From assembly GCF_000168975.1 (NCBI RefSeq), contig NZ_AAUW01000007.1:244178-308177 (forward strand): a stretch of 64,000 nucleotides of DNA, read 5' to 3'. The stretch is from Roseibium aggregatum IAM 12614. Its GTDB lineage: Bacteria > Pseudomonadota > Alphaproteobacteria > Rhizobiales > Stappiaceae. The translations under genes were made by a program, and so were the position numbers. This document shows, piece after piece, positions 1-9,147 of the stretch (position 1 is the first letter of the stretch; every line of letters starts with the position of its first letter). The notes beneath the pieces were generated by a model. That model saw only the letters and a list, made by a program, of their open reading frames with translations. It was not told the origin of the DNA and did no database searches.

Positions 1-166
1 CACGTTCGGAAACAGTGAAGTTACCAAAACCGATGATGCGGACTTCGTCACCGCTTTTCAGCGTTTGCGTCACAGCATCAAAAGTTGCGTCAACTGCTTC
101 GCCTGCCTGCGCCTTGGTGAGGCCGGTCTTTTCTGCAACAGCTGCGATCAGATCGTTCTTATTCAT
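1..166 (-). CDS. hup: DNA-binding protein HU, 5' part only
   Basis: Histone-like HU dimerises and bends DNA to compact the nucleoid. The 55 residues in the window begin MNKNDLIAAVAEKTGLTKAQ and reach the GFGNFTV segment at the base of the DNA-binding arm, which is the standard N-terminal half of a roughly 91-residue HU. The C-terminal half lies beyond the left edge. The start is the ATG at 166, with AGAAAGG about 7 bases upstream. It lies downstream of lon on the same strand, the usual alphaproteobacterial order, but the terminator at 302-327 separates the two, so hup probably has its own promoter in 181-301. Confidence 0.93.
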   Translation of the reverse strand, partial: MNKNDLIAAVAEKTGLTKAQAGEAVDATFDAVTQTLKSGDEVRIIGFGNFTVSER

Positions 167-301
167 AGCAGATACCTTTCTAAGAAACGGCAGATTGCCG
201 ACGATTCCTGTCAGCGCCGTTGCGCGAAATTCGGTTGAATTGGACTGAAACGCAAGAGGTTTTTTCGCAGAAAACAGCCATTTTGACCGATTATTCAAAA
301 G

Positions 302-327
302 AAAAGCCCCGGTTTTGCCGGGGCTTT
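302..327 (-). terminator. Rho-independent terminator of lon
   Basis: Stem GCCCCGG / CCGGGGC (306-312 and 318-324) with a 5-base loop, followed on the minus strand by a short T run (305-302). It lies 27 bases past the lon stop codon. Confidence 0.8.
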
Positions 328-353
328 CCAATTTGTGCGCTGCAATGTCGCGA

Positions 354-2783
354 TTAGTGGGCAAGAACACCGGAGGCGTCGTCGTCCGTTTCACGCGCTT
401 TGGTTGCAGCCTCGTGGGCTGTTTCATCCCATTCGATAGGCTCTGGCAAACGGACAAGAGCGTTTTTCAGCACTTCTTCCATGCCCGAAACCGGGATGAT
501 CTCAAGCGAGTTTTTGACCGAGTCCGGAATGTCCGCCAGGTCCTTGGCGTTGTCTTCCGGGATCATGACCAGCTTGATGCCGCCACGCAGAGCTGCCAGC
601 AGCTTCTCTTTCAGACCACCGATCGGCAGGATGCGACCGCGCAGGGTGATTTCCCCTGTCATGGCTACATCCCGGCGAACCGGAATTCCGGTCATGGTCG
701 AGATCACGGCCGTTGCCATGGCGATACCTGCGGACGGGCCATCCTTGGGAGTGGCACCTTCCGGAACGTGGACGTGAATGTCCTTCTTCTCGAAGGTCGG
801 CGGTTCGATGCCGTAATCGATCGCACGCGAACGGACATAGGACGCCGCCGCGGAAATCGATTCCTTCATCACGTCTTTCAGGTTGCCGGTGACGGTCATC
901 TTGCCCTTGCCGGGCATCATGACGCCTTCGATGGTGAGCAGCTCACCGCCGACTTCGGTCCAGGCAAGGCCTGTCACGACACCGACCTGATCTTCCAGTT
1001 CAGCTTCACCGTAGCGATAGCGCGGCACGCCAAGATATTTCTCGACGACTTCACTCGTGACCGTGACGCTTTCCTTGTCGCTCATCAGGATGTCCTTGAC
1101 CGCCTTACGGGCAAGGGTCGCCATTTCGCGCTCAAGGTTACGCACACCGGCTTCGCGGGTGTAACGGCGCACGATGAAGTGAAGCGCTTCGTCCTCGATG
1201 GTGAACTCGCCTTCACGCAGGCCGTGATCCTTCTCGGCTTTCGGGATGAGGTGACGGCGGCAGATTTCCACCTTTTCCTCTTCCGTGTAACCGGCAATGC
1301 GGATCACTTCCATACGGTCCATCAGCGGGCCCGGAATGTTCAGCGTATTCGCCGTGGTCACGAACATCACATCCGACAGGTCGTATTCGACCTCCAGATA
1401 GTGGTCCATGAAGGACGAGTTCTGTTCCGGATCCAGCACTTCCAGAAGAGCCGAGGACGGATCGCCGCGGAAATCCATGCCCATCTTGTCGATTTCGTCG
1501 AGCAGGAAGAGCGGGTTGGACTTCTTTGCCTTCTTCATCGACTGGATGACCTTGCCGGGCATCGAGCCGATGTAAGTCCGGCGGTGACCGCGGATTTCCG
1601 CTTCGTCACGCACACCGCCAAGCGACATGCGAACGAATTCACGGCCCGTAGCCTTCGCAATCGACTTGCCGAGCGAGGTCTTGCCGACGCCAGGAGGGCC
1701 AACGAGACACAGGATCGGACCACGCAGCTTGTTGGCCCGGCTCTGCACCGCAAGATATTCCACGATCCGTTCCTTGACCTTCTCCAGGCCATAATGATCG
1801 GTGTCGAGAACCTTCTCGGAGAAAGCCAGGTCGTGCTTGACCTTGGACTTCTTGTTCCACGGAATGCCGATCAGCCAGTCCAGATAGTTGCGCACGACGG
1901 TCGCTTCCGCGGACATCGGGCTCATCTGTTTCAGCTTCTTGATCTCGGCAGCGGCGCGTTCGCGCGCTTCCTTGGTCAGCTTGGTCTTCTTGATCTTGTC
2001 TTCGAGTTCGGCAATCTCGTCGCGGCCGTCCTCGCTGTCGCCGAGTTCCTTCTGAATGGCCTTCATCTGCTCATTCAGATAATACTCGCGCTGGGTCTTC
2101 TCCATCTGCCGCTTGACGCGGGAGCGGATGCGCTTTTCCACCTGCAGGACAGAGATTTCACTCTCCATCATGCCCAGAACGCGCTCAAGCCGCTCAGCGA
2201 CGGAAACAACGCCGAGAATTTCCTGCTTTTCCGGAATCTTGATTGCCAGATGAGAGGCAACCGTATCGGCAAGCTTGGAATAATCGTCGATCTGATTGAT
2301 CGCGCCCAGAACTTCCGGCGAAACCTTCTTGTTCAGCTTCACGTAGTTTTCGAACTCGGACACGACCGAGCGGGCAAGCGCTTCCACTTCGATGTTCTCG
2401 CCATCACGCTCCGGCAGAACCGTTGCGGAGGCTTCGAAGTAGTCGGTACGATCGGTGTAATCACCGATTTGCGCACGTGCTCCGCCTTCCACCAGAACCT
2501 TGACCGTGTTGTCGGGCAGCTTCAGAAGCTGCAGCACGGTCGCGAGCGTGCCGACATTGTAGATCTGGTCCGGGTTGGGGTCGTCGTCAGCAGCATTCAT
2601 CTGTGTCGCCAGAAGAATGTGCTTGTCGGTGGTCATCACCTCTTCGAGCGCCTTGATTGACTTCTCGCGGCCGACGAAGAGCGGCACGATCATGTGCGGG
2701 AAGACAACAATGTCGCGCAGGGGCAAGACGGGGTAGACAGACGTGCTGTCCTGATCTGTGGCGCGAATTTCTGCGTCGCTCAT
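354..2783 (-). CDS. lon: ATP-dependent protease Lon
   Basis: Cytosolic AAA+ serine protease that degrades misfolded and regulatory proteins. The 809-residue product has the N-terminal substrate-binding domain ([12 protein letters not shown] near the start), a coiled-coil region, a Walker A GPPGVGKT near residue 360, a Walker [10 protein letters not shown], and the C-terminal protease domain with the Ser-Lys dyad (GPSAGIAM and GLKEKLLAA). I chose the ATG at 2783 ([10 protein letters not shown]) because AGAAAGGA sits just upstream; the frame stays open for 44 more codons, but that stretch has no Lon-like sequence. Length is normal for LonA. It follows clpX on the same strand across about 330 bases that hold the clpX terminator and a possible promoter. 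Confidence 0.97.
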   Translation of the reverse strand: MSDAEIRATDQDSTSVYPVLPLRDIVVFPHMIVPLFVGREKSIKALEEVMTTDKHILLATQMNAADDDPNPDQIYNVGTLATVLQLLKLPDNTVKVLVEGGARAQIGDYTDRTDYFEASATVLPERDGENIEVEALARSVVSEFENYVKLNKKVSPEVLGAINQIDDYSKLADTVASHLAIKIPEKQEILGVVSVAERLERVLGMMESEISVLQVEKRIRSRVKRQMEKTQREYYLNEQMKAIQKELGDSEDGRDEIAELEDKIKKTKLTKEARERAAAEIKKLKQMSPMSAEATVVRNYLDWLIGIPWNKKSKVKHDLAFSEKVLDTDHYGLEKVKERIVEYLAVQSRANKLRGPILCLVGPPGVGKTSLGKSIAKATGREFVRMSLGGVRDEAEIRGHRRTYIGSMPGKVIQSMKKAKKSNPLFLLDEIDKMGMDFRGDPSSALLEVLDPEQNSSFMDHYLEVEYDLSDVMFVTTANTLNIPGPLMDRMEVIRIAGYTEEEKVEICRRHLIPKAEKDHGLREGEFTIEDEALHFIVRRYTREAGVRNLEREMATLARKAVKDILMSDKESVTVTSEVVEKYLGVPRYRYGEAELEDQVGVVTGLAWTEVGGELLTIEGVMMPGKGKMTVTGNLKDVMKESISAAASYVRSRAIDYGIEPPTFEKKDIHVHVPEGATPKDGPSAGIAMATAVISTMTGIPVRRDVAMTGEITLRGRILPIGGLKEKLLAALRGGIKLVMIPEDNAKDLADIPDSVKNSLEIIPVSGMEEVLKNALVRLPEPIEWDETAHEAATKARETDDDASGVLAH

Positions 2784-2932
2784 TTTTTTTCCTTTCTCAG
2801 CGTGTCCCGGCCCCACTCGGTAAAAGGCAGCCAAAACACTGGAAAACGGCTTCGGACCGGAAGGTCCTGAAGGCCAGATCACGGCACCCCTGATGGGCGC
2901 GCCGACAATCCGCATAAGCCGTCCTTAGGTCT

Positions 2933-2963
2933 ATTAGGTGGACACCAGACCTGCCGGTGTCAA
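2933..2963 (-). promoter_or_regulatory. possible lon promoter
   Basis: On the minus strand TTGACA (2963-2958) is a perfect -35 hexamer. A weak -10 follows: CACCTA at 17-base spacing or CCTAAT at 19. It lies about 150 bases upstream of the chosen lon start, in the otherwise featureless lon-clpX gap (2784-3050). The -10 is poor, so this is tentative. Confidence 0.3.
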
Positions 2964-3050
2964 GGCAATCGGTTGCTGCCCACAGGTCTTGTCTGTTGAC
3001 GACTCGTCGCGCCGGTGGAAAACGCAGCGCCGCGCGGCTTTATCGCCCAA

Positions 3051-3080
3051 AAACAAAATGCCGCTCGGTTGGAGCGGCAT
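3051..3080 (-). terminator. Rho-independent terminator of clpX
   Basis: Perfect stem ATGCCGCT / AGCGGCAT (3058-3065 and 3073-3080), loop of 7, followed on the minus strand by TTTTGTTTTTG. It lies 38 bases past the clpX stop. Confidence 0.8.
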
Positions 3081-3117
3081 TTCGTCAAAGTCTCTGGGAA
3101 CAACAGCCTTCAGAGCC

Positions 3118-4383
3118 TCAGGCGCTGGTAGCCGACGTTTCTTCCCGGTCTTCGTAAATGTAGAGCGGACGAGCCTCGCCCTTCACGACTTCCGGAGAGA
3201 TCACGACTTCCTTAACGCCCTTCAGGCCCGGCAGCTCGTACATGGTGTCGAGCAGGATGGCTTCGAGGATCGAGCGCAGGCCGCGTGCACCGGTCTTGCG
3301 TTCGATGGCCCGGCGAGCGATTGCCTTGAGGGCCTCCTCGTGGAAGGACAGTTCAACCTGTTCCATCTCGAAGAGGCGCTGATATTGCTTGACCAGAGCG
3401 TTCTTGGGCTCGGTCAGGATGGTAACCAGGGCTTCCTCGTCGAGGTCTTCCAGGGTCGCGATCACCGGCAGACGACCCACGAATTCCGGAATGAGACCGA
3501 ATTTCAGCAGATCTTCCGGTTCCAGCTCGGCGAACAGTTCGCCAATGCGGCGATCTTCCGGAGCATGGACCTTTGCCTGGAAACCGATGGAGGTCTGTGT
3601 GCCGCGATCGGAGATGATCTTGTCGAGTCCGGCAAAAGCACCACCACAGATAAACAGGATGTTGGTCGTGTCCACCTGCAGGAATTCCTGCTGCGGATGC
3701 TTTCGGCCACCCTGAGGCGGCACGGAAGCAACGGTGCCTTCCATGATCTTCAGAAGTGCCTGCTGAACACCTTCGCCCGAAACGTCGCGGGTGATCGACG
3801 GATTGTCGGCCTTGCGGCTGATCTTGTCGACCTCATCGATGTACACGATGCCGCGCTGCGCGCGCTCGACGTTGTAGTCGGCGGACTGCAGCAGCTTCAG
3901 GATGATGTTCTCAACGTCCTCGCCCACGTAACCGGCTTCGGTCAGCGTGGTGGCGTCTGCCATGGTGAAAGGCACGTCCAGAATGCGGGCAAGGGTCTGC
4001 GCGAGCAGCGTCTTGCCGCAACCGGTCGGCCCGACCAGCAGGATGTTGGATTTCGCCAGCTCGACATCGTTGTTTTTCGATGCGTGATTGAGGCGCTTGT
4101 AATGGTTGTGAACGGCGACCGACAGAACCTTCTTCGCGCTGCCCTGCCCGATGACATAGTCATCCAGAACGTCGCGAATTTCCTGAGGGGTCGGGATCCC
4201 GTCCCGTGATTTCACCAGCGAGGATTTGTTTTCCTCACGAATGATATCCATGCACAGCTCGACACATTCATCGCAAATGAAAACAGTCGGGCCGGCGATC
4301 AGCTTGCGAACTTCATGCTGGCTCTTGCCGCAGAAGGAGCAGTAAAGCGTATTCTTGGAATCGCTGCCGCTGGCCTTGGTCAT
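3118..4383 (-). CDS. clpX: ATP-dependent Clp protease ATP-binding subunit ClpX
   Basis: AAA+ unfoldase that recognises tagged or regulatory substrates and threads them into ClpP. The 421-residue product has the N-terminal four-cysteine zinc domain (YCSFCGKS ... [10 protein letters not shown]), Walker A GPTGCGKT, the GYVG pore loop, Walker [10 protein letters not shown], and the IGF tripeptide (TSIGFQAK) that docks onto ClpP. Length and motif order are typical. The start is the ATG at 4383 with GAGG upstream. It follows clpP on the same strand with 236 bases between them. Confidence 0.97.
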   Translation of the reverse strand: MTKASGSDSKNTLYCSFCGKSQHEVRKLIAGPTVFICDECVELCMDIIREENKSSLVKSRDGIPTPQEIRDVLDDYVIGQGSAKKVLSVAVHNHYKRLNHASKNNDVELAKSNILLVGPTGCGKTLLAQTLARILDVPFTMADATTLTEAGYVGEDVENIILKLLQSADYNVERAQRGIVYIDEVDKISRKADNPSITRDVSGEGVQQALLKIMEGTVASVPPQGGRKHPQQEFLQVDTTNILFICGGAFAGLDKIISDRGTQTSIGFQAKVHAPEDRRIGELFAELEPEDLLKFGLIPEFVGRLPVIATLEDLDEEALVTILTEPKNALVKQYQRLFEMEQVELSFHEEALKAIARRAIERKTGARGLRSILEAILLDTMYELPGLKGVKEVVISPEVVKGEARPLYIYEDREETSATSA

Positions 4384-4569
4384 GTAGTCAACCTCGCGTT
4401 TACGGGGGAGTGTTTCCCCTTATCTTTCCGGTTGCGGCCAAATTATGACTGAACCGGTTCTGAAGCGGCAACAGTCGCCACTTCACAATGTGATGTCATC
4501 ATGCTTCGCCAGTAAAAATCAATATAGGTTTAAGGCGAAGATGAAAACCCGGCATCACCTGGGGATTTT

Positions 4570-4610
4570 CCGGCTTTAAGCGTGGAAATTCAATCCATGC
4601 TTAAAGCCGG
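4570..4610. other. long inverted repeat downstream of clpP
   Basis: Arms of 16 bases (4570-4585 and 4595-4610) pair completely apart from one G-U, with a 9-base loop, starting 9 bases past the clpP stop. Neither side has a T tract: the minus-strand continuation is GGAAAATCCCC. It is probably an mRNA-stabilising or processing hairpin, or an attenuator between clpP and clpX. Confidence 0.6.
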
Positions 4611-4619
4611 GTAACTCCC

Positions 4620-5255
4620 TCACTTCTCTTCGTCGCCGCCGAGCGTATTGCGATCGGTGATCACCTTGTCGACGATCCCGAATTCCTTAGCCTTTTCAGC
4701 GGTCATGAAGTTGTCACGTTCCAGCGCCTCCTCGACCTGGTCGAGAGTACGGCCGGTGTGCTTCACGTAGATGTCATTCAGCCGGCGCTTCATCGCCAGG
4801 ATTTCCTGTGCATGAAGCATGATATCGGCCGCCTGACCGCGGAACCCGCCAGAAGGCTGGTGCACCATCACCCGCGCATTTGGCAGGATGTAGCGCATGC
4901 CCTTCTCGCCCGCGGCAAGCAGGAGTGAGCCCATGGAAGCGGCCTGGCCGATGCAGAGCGTCGACACGGCCGGACGAATGAACTGCATGGTATCGTAGAT
5001 CGCGAGACCGGAGGTGACGAGACCACCCGGCGAGTTGATGTAGATCGCGATCTCTTTGCTCGGGTTTTCAGCTTCCAGATACAGAAGCTGAGCGCTTACC
5101 AGGGTTGCCATATGATCCTCGACCGGGCCGGTCAGGAAGATGATGCGCTCCTTCAGCAGGCGCGAATAGATATCGAAGGCCCGCTCTCCCCGGTTGGTCT
5201 GCTCGACAACCATCGGCACGAGAGTGTTCATGTAGATATCGACAGGATCCTTCAT
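4620..5255 (-). CDS. clpP: ATP-dependent Clp protease proteolytic subunit ClpP
   Basis: Serine peptidase that forms the 14-subunit barrel served by ClpX and ClpA. The 211-residue product contains the nucleophile segment [14 protein letters not shown], the catalytic histidine in VMVHQPSGG, and the catalytic aspartate in the region around [14 protein letters not shown] short N-terminal propeptide-like stretch ([20 protein letters not shown]) is as expected. It lies between tig and clpX on the minus strand. The tig terminator at 5342-5375 means it is probably transcribed from its own promoter in 5256-5341. Confidence 0.97.
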   Translation of the reverse strand: MKDPVDIYMNTLVPMVVEQTNRGERAFDIYSRLLKERIIFLTGPVEDHMATLVSAQLLYLEAENPSKEIAIYINSPGGLVTSGLAIYDTMQFIRPAVSTLCIGQAASMGSLLLAAGEKGMRYILPNARVMVHQPSGGFRGQAADIMLHAQEILAMKRRLNDIYVKHTGRTLDQVEEALERDNFMTAEKAKEFGIVDKVITDRNTLGGDEEK

Positions 5256-5341
5256 ACCTCATCCATATGCTTGAGATGTTGCCTGGAGAACCTCCAGACA
5301 GGAAACAGGCCTTGAAGCGCATCGATTCAGGGCCTGACTCG

Positions 5342-5375
5342 AAAAAAGCGACACCCCGTATATATGGGATGTCGC
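5342..5375 (-). terminator. Rho-independent terminator of tig
   Basis: Minus-strand stem GCGACATCCC / GGGGTGTCGC with an 8-base ATATATAC loop, followed by TTTTTT. Stem positions are 5375-5366 and 5357-5348. It is the canonical terminator between tig and clpP. Confidence 0.88.
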
Positions 5376-5470
5376 CCTCAACGCAAAGTCATGACAGATG
5401 CGGCGTGAATGCAAGGTTAAATATGCAGCCACATCTGGGGATAGACGGGAAAACCGGTTGGCCAATCTGG

Positions 5471-5500
5471 CCGCTTTCGAGAGCAAGCTCCCGAAAGCGG
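5471..5500. other. hairpin directly after tig stop
   Basis: Arms CCGCTTTCGAGAG and CTCCCGAAAGCGG (one A/C mismatch) around a CAAG loop, 8 bases past the tig stop and upstream of the true terminator. There is no T tract on the minus strand. Possibly a 3'-end stabiliser. Confidence 0.5.
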
Positions 5501-5507
5501 GTCAACC

Positions 5508-6857
5508 TTAAGCCTCGTCTTCTTCCTCAGCGACCAGCTTCTCCAGCTCTTCCTTGGTCACCGTCTTGTCGGTCACCTTGGCGAGTTCCAGCATGAAGTC
5601 GACGACCTTTTCTTCGTAGATCGGCGCACGCAGGGAAGCCAGGGCCTGCTGGTTGTTCTTGTAGAATTCGAACACCTGCTGTTCCTGACCCGGGAACTGG
5701 CGGACGCGGTCGTAAAGAGCGCGCTGCAGTTCCTCGTCGGTCACCTGGATGTTGTTCTGCTCACCGATTTCGGACAGAACCAGGCCGAGACGGACGCGGC
5801 GTTCAGCGATCTTGCGGTATTCCGCCTTCGCTTCTTCTTCCGTCGTGTCTTCGTCTTCGAAAGTCTTCTCGTTGCGCTTCATGTCTTCTTCGACCTGGCG
5901 CCAGACAACATCGAACTCGGAGTTCAGCAGTTTTTCCGGCAGATCGAACGAATAATGTTCGTCCAGCTTGTCGAGAAGCTGACGTTTGACGCGCTGGCGG
6001 GTCATCTGACCGAACTGGCCTTCGATCTGGCCCCGGACGATTTCCTTAAGCTTGTCGAGAGACTCAAGGCCGAGGTTCTTTGCGAACTCATCATCGACCT
6101 TGGCTTCGCCAGGAGCTGCAACTTCCTTGACGACGATGTCAAAGGTTGCTGCCTTGCCGGCCAGATGTGCTGCCGGATAATCTTCCGGGAAGGACACTTC
6201 GATGACCTTCTCGTCGCCGGCTTTCACGCCAACGAGCTGCTCTTCGAAGCCCGGGATAAACTGACCGGAACCGAGAACCAGCATGCCGTTCTCGTCGGCA
6301 CCGCCTTCGAAAGGCTCGCCGTCGATCTTGCCGAGGTAGGACATGGTCACGCGGTCGCCGTCTGCAGCCGCACCGTCTTTCGCGTCGAACGGCGTGTTGT
6401 TCTTGGCAATCTGCGAAACCTGATCGTCGACTTCGTCTTCGGCGATTTCAACGACCGGACGCTCGATTTCGATACCGGAAAAATCGACGATCTCGAAGCT
6501 CGGCAGAATGTCGTAGGTCATCTTGAAGGAAAGATCGGCGTCACCGGCCAGGATCTTCTCGGCATCTTCTTCCGGCAGATCGATTTCCGGGGTCAGAGCC
6601 GGGCGCTCGGAGCGCTCCTCAACAGCCTTCTGAGTGGTTTCCTGGATGGTGTTCGACAGGATCTCGGCCATGGCCTGGCGGCCATACATCTTTTTCAGAT
6701 GGGCCAGCGGAACCTTGCCCGGGCGGAAGCCCTTGATGTTGGCCTTGGATTTCAGGTCGGCCATGTAATCGTCGAGCTTGGCGGCGAGATCACCAGCCGG
6801 AATGTCGATTTTCAGCTCACGCTTGAGGCCCTCGGAGAGGGTTTCGGTTACCTGCAT
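5508..6857 (-). CDS. tig: trigger factor
   Basis: Ribosome-associated chaperone and peptidyl-prolyl isomerase that meets nascent chains at the exit tunnel. The 449-residue product has the N-terminal ribosome-binding domain with the signature loop (GFRPGKVPLAHLKKMYG, about residues 43-59). A central FKBP-type domain follows (GDRVTMSYLGKIDGEPFEGG near residue 165, then GFEEQLVGVKAGDEK). The C-terminal arms are helical and end in an acidic tail (LVAEEEDEA). It is the first gene of the tig-clpP-clpX-lon series, each with its own terminator, so the linkage is functional rather than one rigid operon. Confidence 0.96.
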   Translation of the reverse strand: MQVTETLSEGLKRELKIDIPAGDLAAKLDDYMADLKSKANIKGFRPGKVPLAHLKKMYGRQAMAEILSNTIQETTQKAVEERSERPALTPEIDLPEEDAEKILAGDADLSFKMTYDILPSFEIVDFSGIEIERPVVEIAEDEVDDQVSQIAKNNTPFDAKDGAAADGDRVTMSYLGKIDGEPFEGGADENGMLVLGSGQFIPGFEEQLVGVKAGDEKVIEVSFPEDYPAAHLAGKAATFDIVVKEVAAPGEAKVDDEFAKNLGLESLDKLKEIVRGQIEGQFGQMTRQRVKRQLLDKLDEHYSFDLPEKLLNSEFDVVWRQVEEDMKRNEKTFEDEDTTEEEAKAEYRKIAERRVRLGLVLSEIGEQNNIQVTDEELQRALYDRVRQFPGQEQQVFEFYKNNQQALASLRAPIYEEKVVDFMLELAKVTDKTVTKEELEKLVAEEEDEA

Positions 6858-7010
6858 GGGTTTTGTCGTCCTCGGTCCCGAGCGGCAATCCGCCCCGGAG
6901 GTTTCGTTTTTAAAATCCCGTGTGCCGCATTGCCTGCACTCCCCTTTTGCCGGGAGCGTTCAAACGGCAACGCATCGCCTTGAACGCAGTCCAAGACGCA
7001 CGATGGGAGC

Positions 7011-7039
7011 GCGATACTGCGTAGGCCCGAAAGTGTCAA
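7011..7039 (-). promoter_or_regulatory. housekeeping promoter of tig
   Basis: Minus strand: TTGACA (7039-7034), 17-base spacer, TATCGC (7016-7011). This gives a start near 7004 and a leader of about 150 bases before tig. The rest of the 6858-7359 gap shows no convincing gene; open frames there lack ribosome sites and recognisable protein sequence. Confidence 0.65.
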
Positions 7040-7359
7040 GGGGAGAGCGGGGTTTTGCTGGCCTAAATCGCCAGAAATCGGCTCTTTTGGCATGGCGTTT
7101 TGATCTTTTCCGACCACCTGGGTCGAAACGCCAGCCCTTGGGCCCACCGGCATTCGGGTAGCGTCCTTCGCAACCGGATACCGCCCCCGCCGCATCGGCC
7201 TCACCGCCGCTCCACAACCAAGCGCGCCCCTCTGCACGGATGAAGCGAAAGGGCCTTCAACGCACAACGCGAAGGTCAATCGCACAGGATCACTGCTGCA
7301 AACTGACGCTCATTCCGCCCGGATATCGCCAGGCTGGAACATCGTGATTTTGAAAAGAA

Positions 7360-7444
<85 letters not shown>

Positions 7445-7536
7445 ATCGCTCATGAGTGACGGGGCACCCCGCGATTGAAGCGGGGCCTCTATAACATCGC
7501 TGATTTTCCCGTCAAAGGAAAAAGCAGCGCCCTGCC

Positions 7537-9072
7537 TCACGGGCAATCGGGTTTCTCCACAAGCGCGCGAAGCACAGGCTTGAGGGCGCTCTCCAGATCC
7601 TCGGAGGTCAGTCCCGGCCCTGCCTCCCGGCCCGCTTCACCATGGAGCCAGACCGCCATGGCAGCCGCTTCAAAGCCGGGAACACCCTGCGCCAGCAGAC
7701 CGACAACAATGCCGGCAAGCACATCGCCGGATCCTGCCGTCGCAAGCCACGGCGGCGCATTGCTATTGATCGCCGCACGCCCATCCGGCGCGGCAATAAC
7801 GCTGTCCGGCCCTTTCAGAATCAGGACAGCACCGGATCTTCGCGCCGCCTCGCGAGCGCGGAACAATTTGTCGCCGGAAAGATCGGGGAAAAGACGGGCA
7901 AACTCCCCTTCGTGCGGCGTCAGGACAACCGGCTCGGGATGCGATTTGAGACGGCTGAACAAGCGGCTTGGGTCATCAGCGAAACTCGTCAGAGCATCAG
8001 CATCGCAAACAACTGCACGATTGGCATCCAGGATCTCCGCAACTGCCAAGCAGGTCTTTTCGCCGACACCATAACCCGGGCCGATCAGGACCGCGTTCAG
8101 GCGCTGATCCGACAGAAGATCGCGAATACCGGTTTCGGGTGCAACCTTCTTCAGCATCACCGCTGTCAGATGGCTTGCGTTGACCAGGAGCGCATCCGGG
8201 GGCGAGGCCAGCGTGACAAGGCCTGCCCCTGCCCGCAACGCTGCACCTGCCGACAGCCGCGCCGCGCCAGTTGCTGTGACCGGACCGCCGAAGACAACCG
8301 CATGTCCTCGGGAATATTTGTGACCTGTTGGAAGAGCTTGCGGCCAACTGCCCAACCAGAGATCGGGACCGTTGACGAATGTGGCGGGCGCGATTTGATC
8401 GAGCACATCCGCCTCGATGCCGATCTGCGCAACGATTGTCCGCCCGCAGTGCTGCCGGCCTGGATAAAGCAGATGTCCCGGCTTCTGACGGAAGAAGGTG
8501 ACCGTCTGCCGTGCGCTGACTGCCTCCCCTTCAACCGCCCCATTTGCCCCCTGAACTCCGGACGGAAGATCAACGGCCAACACTGGTACGCCGGACTGAT
8601 TGACGGCTTTTACCAAGGCTTCGGCTGCCCCGCTTAAAGCCCGATCCAATCCGGCACCAAAGAGTGCATCCACAATCAGATCGGCATCTGTCAGAGCGGC
8701 GCTTAAATCGTTCGCGACATAATCGCCCTCAACGGCAAGGGAGCTAGTGAGTTCCATACGCTGAAAAGCTTCAAGCGCATCGCCCTTCAAATCATCCGGC
8801 GATTTGAGCAGCCTGACGTCAACAGCGTATCCTGCCGATGCCAGGCAACGCGCCGCAATAAAACCGTCGCCGCCATTGTTGCCGGGTCCGCACAGAACGA
8901 CAATCCGGCCGAATACCGGCACCATATCCGCGGCGGCTCTCGCCACGGCCTGGCCTGCGTGTTCCATCAGATCAATTCCCGGAACCCCGCCCTCGATTGT
9001 GAGGTGGTCCGCTCGTCCCATTTCCTGCGGGGTCAGCAATACACATTGCAGGGTCGCATCGTGCCGGCTCAT
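7537..9072 (-). CDS. nnr: bifunctional NAD(P)H-hydrate epimerase / ADP-dependent NAD(P)HX dehydratase
   Basis: Repairs hydrated NADH and NADPH. The N-terminal YjeF_N domain interconverts R and S hydrates and the C-terminal ribokinase-like domain dehydrates the S form using ADP. The 511-residue product shows both. The epimerase half has LMEHAGQAVA and VVLCGPGNNGGDGF (residues about 35-75). The dehydratase half has VVLTPHEGEFARL, LILKGPDSVIA and the catalytic ATAGSGDVLAGI region near residue 450. The start is the ATG at 9072. It sits between tRNA-Leu and a histidine kinase on the same strand, with no obvious operon partner. Confidence 0.93.
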   Translation of the reverse strand: MSRHDATLQCVLLTPQEMGRADHLTIEGGVPGIDLMEHAGQAVARAAADMVPVFGRIVVLCGPGNNGGDGFIAARCLASAGYAVDVRLLKSPDDLKGDALEAFQRMELTSSLAVEGDYVANDLSAALTDADLIVDALFGAGLDRALSGAAEALVKAVNQSGVPVLAVDLPSGVQGANGAVEGEAVSARQTVTFFRQKPGHLLYPGRQHCGRTIVAQIGIEADVLDQIAPATFVNGPDLWLGSWPQALPTGHKYSRGHAVVFGGPVTATGAARLSAGAALRAGAGLVTLASPPDALLVNASHLTAVMLKKVAPETGIRDLLSDQRLNAVLIGPGYGVGEKTCLAVAEILDANRAVVCDADALTSFADDPSRLFSRLKSHPEPVVLTPHEGEFARLFPDLSGDKLFRAREAARRSGAVLILKGPDSVIAAPDGRAAINSNAPPWLATAGSGDVLAGIVVGLLAQGVPGFEAAAMAVWLHGEAGREAGPGLTSEDLESALKPVLRALVEKPDCP

Positions 9073-9147
9073 TTGTCAGCCACCTCTTCTGTTTGCAAGC
9101 CCCACCTCAGAAAGCACTGAACCGGCTCTTGAGCCCCGTGTCCGGGC

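Noticed and set aside
315..2660. Long plus-strand open frame across lon
   Set aside because: It is antisense to a complete, unmistakable lon gene, and its sequence looks like a GC-codon shadow with no domains.
6858..7359. Open frames between tig and tRNA-Leu
   Set aside because: Low-complexity, Arg/Gly-rich shadows without start signals; the region carries the tig promoter instead.
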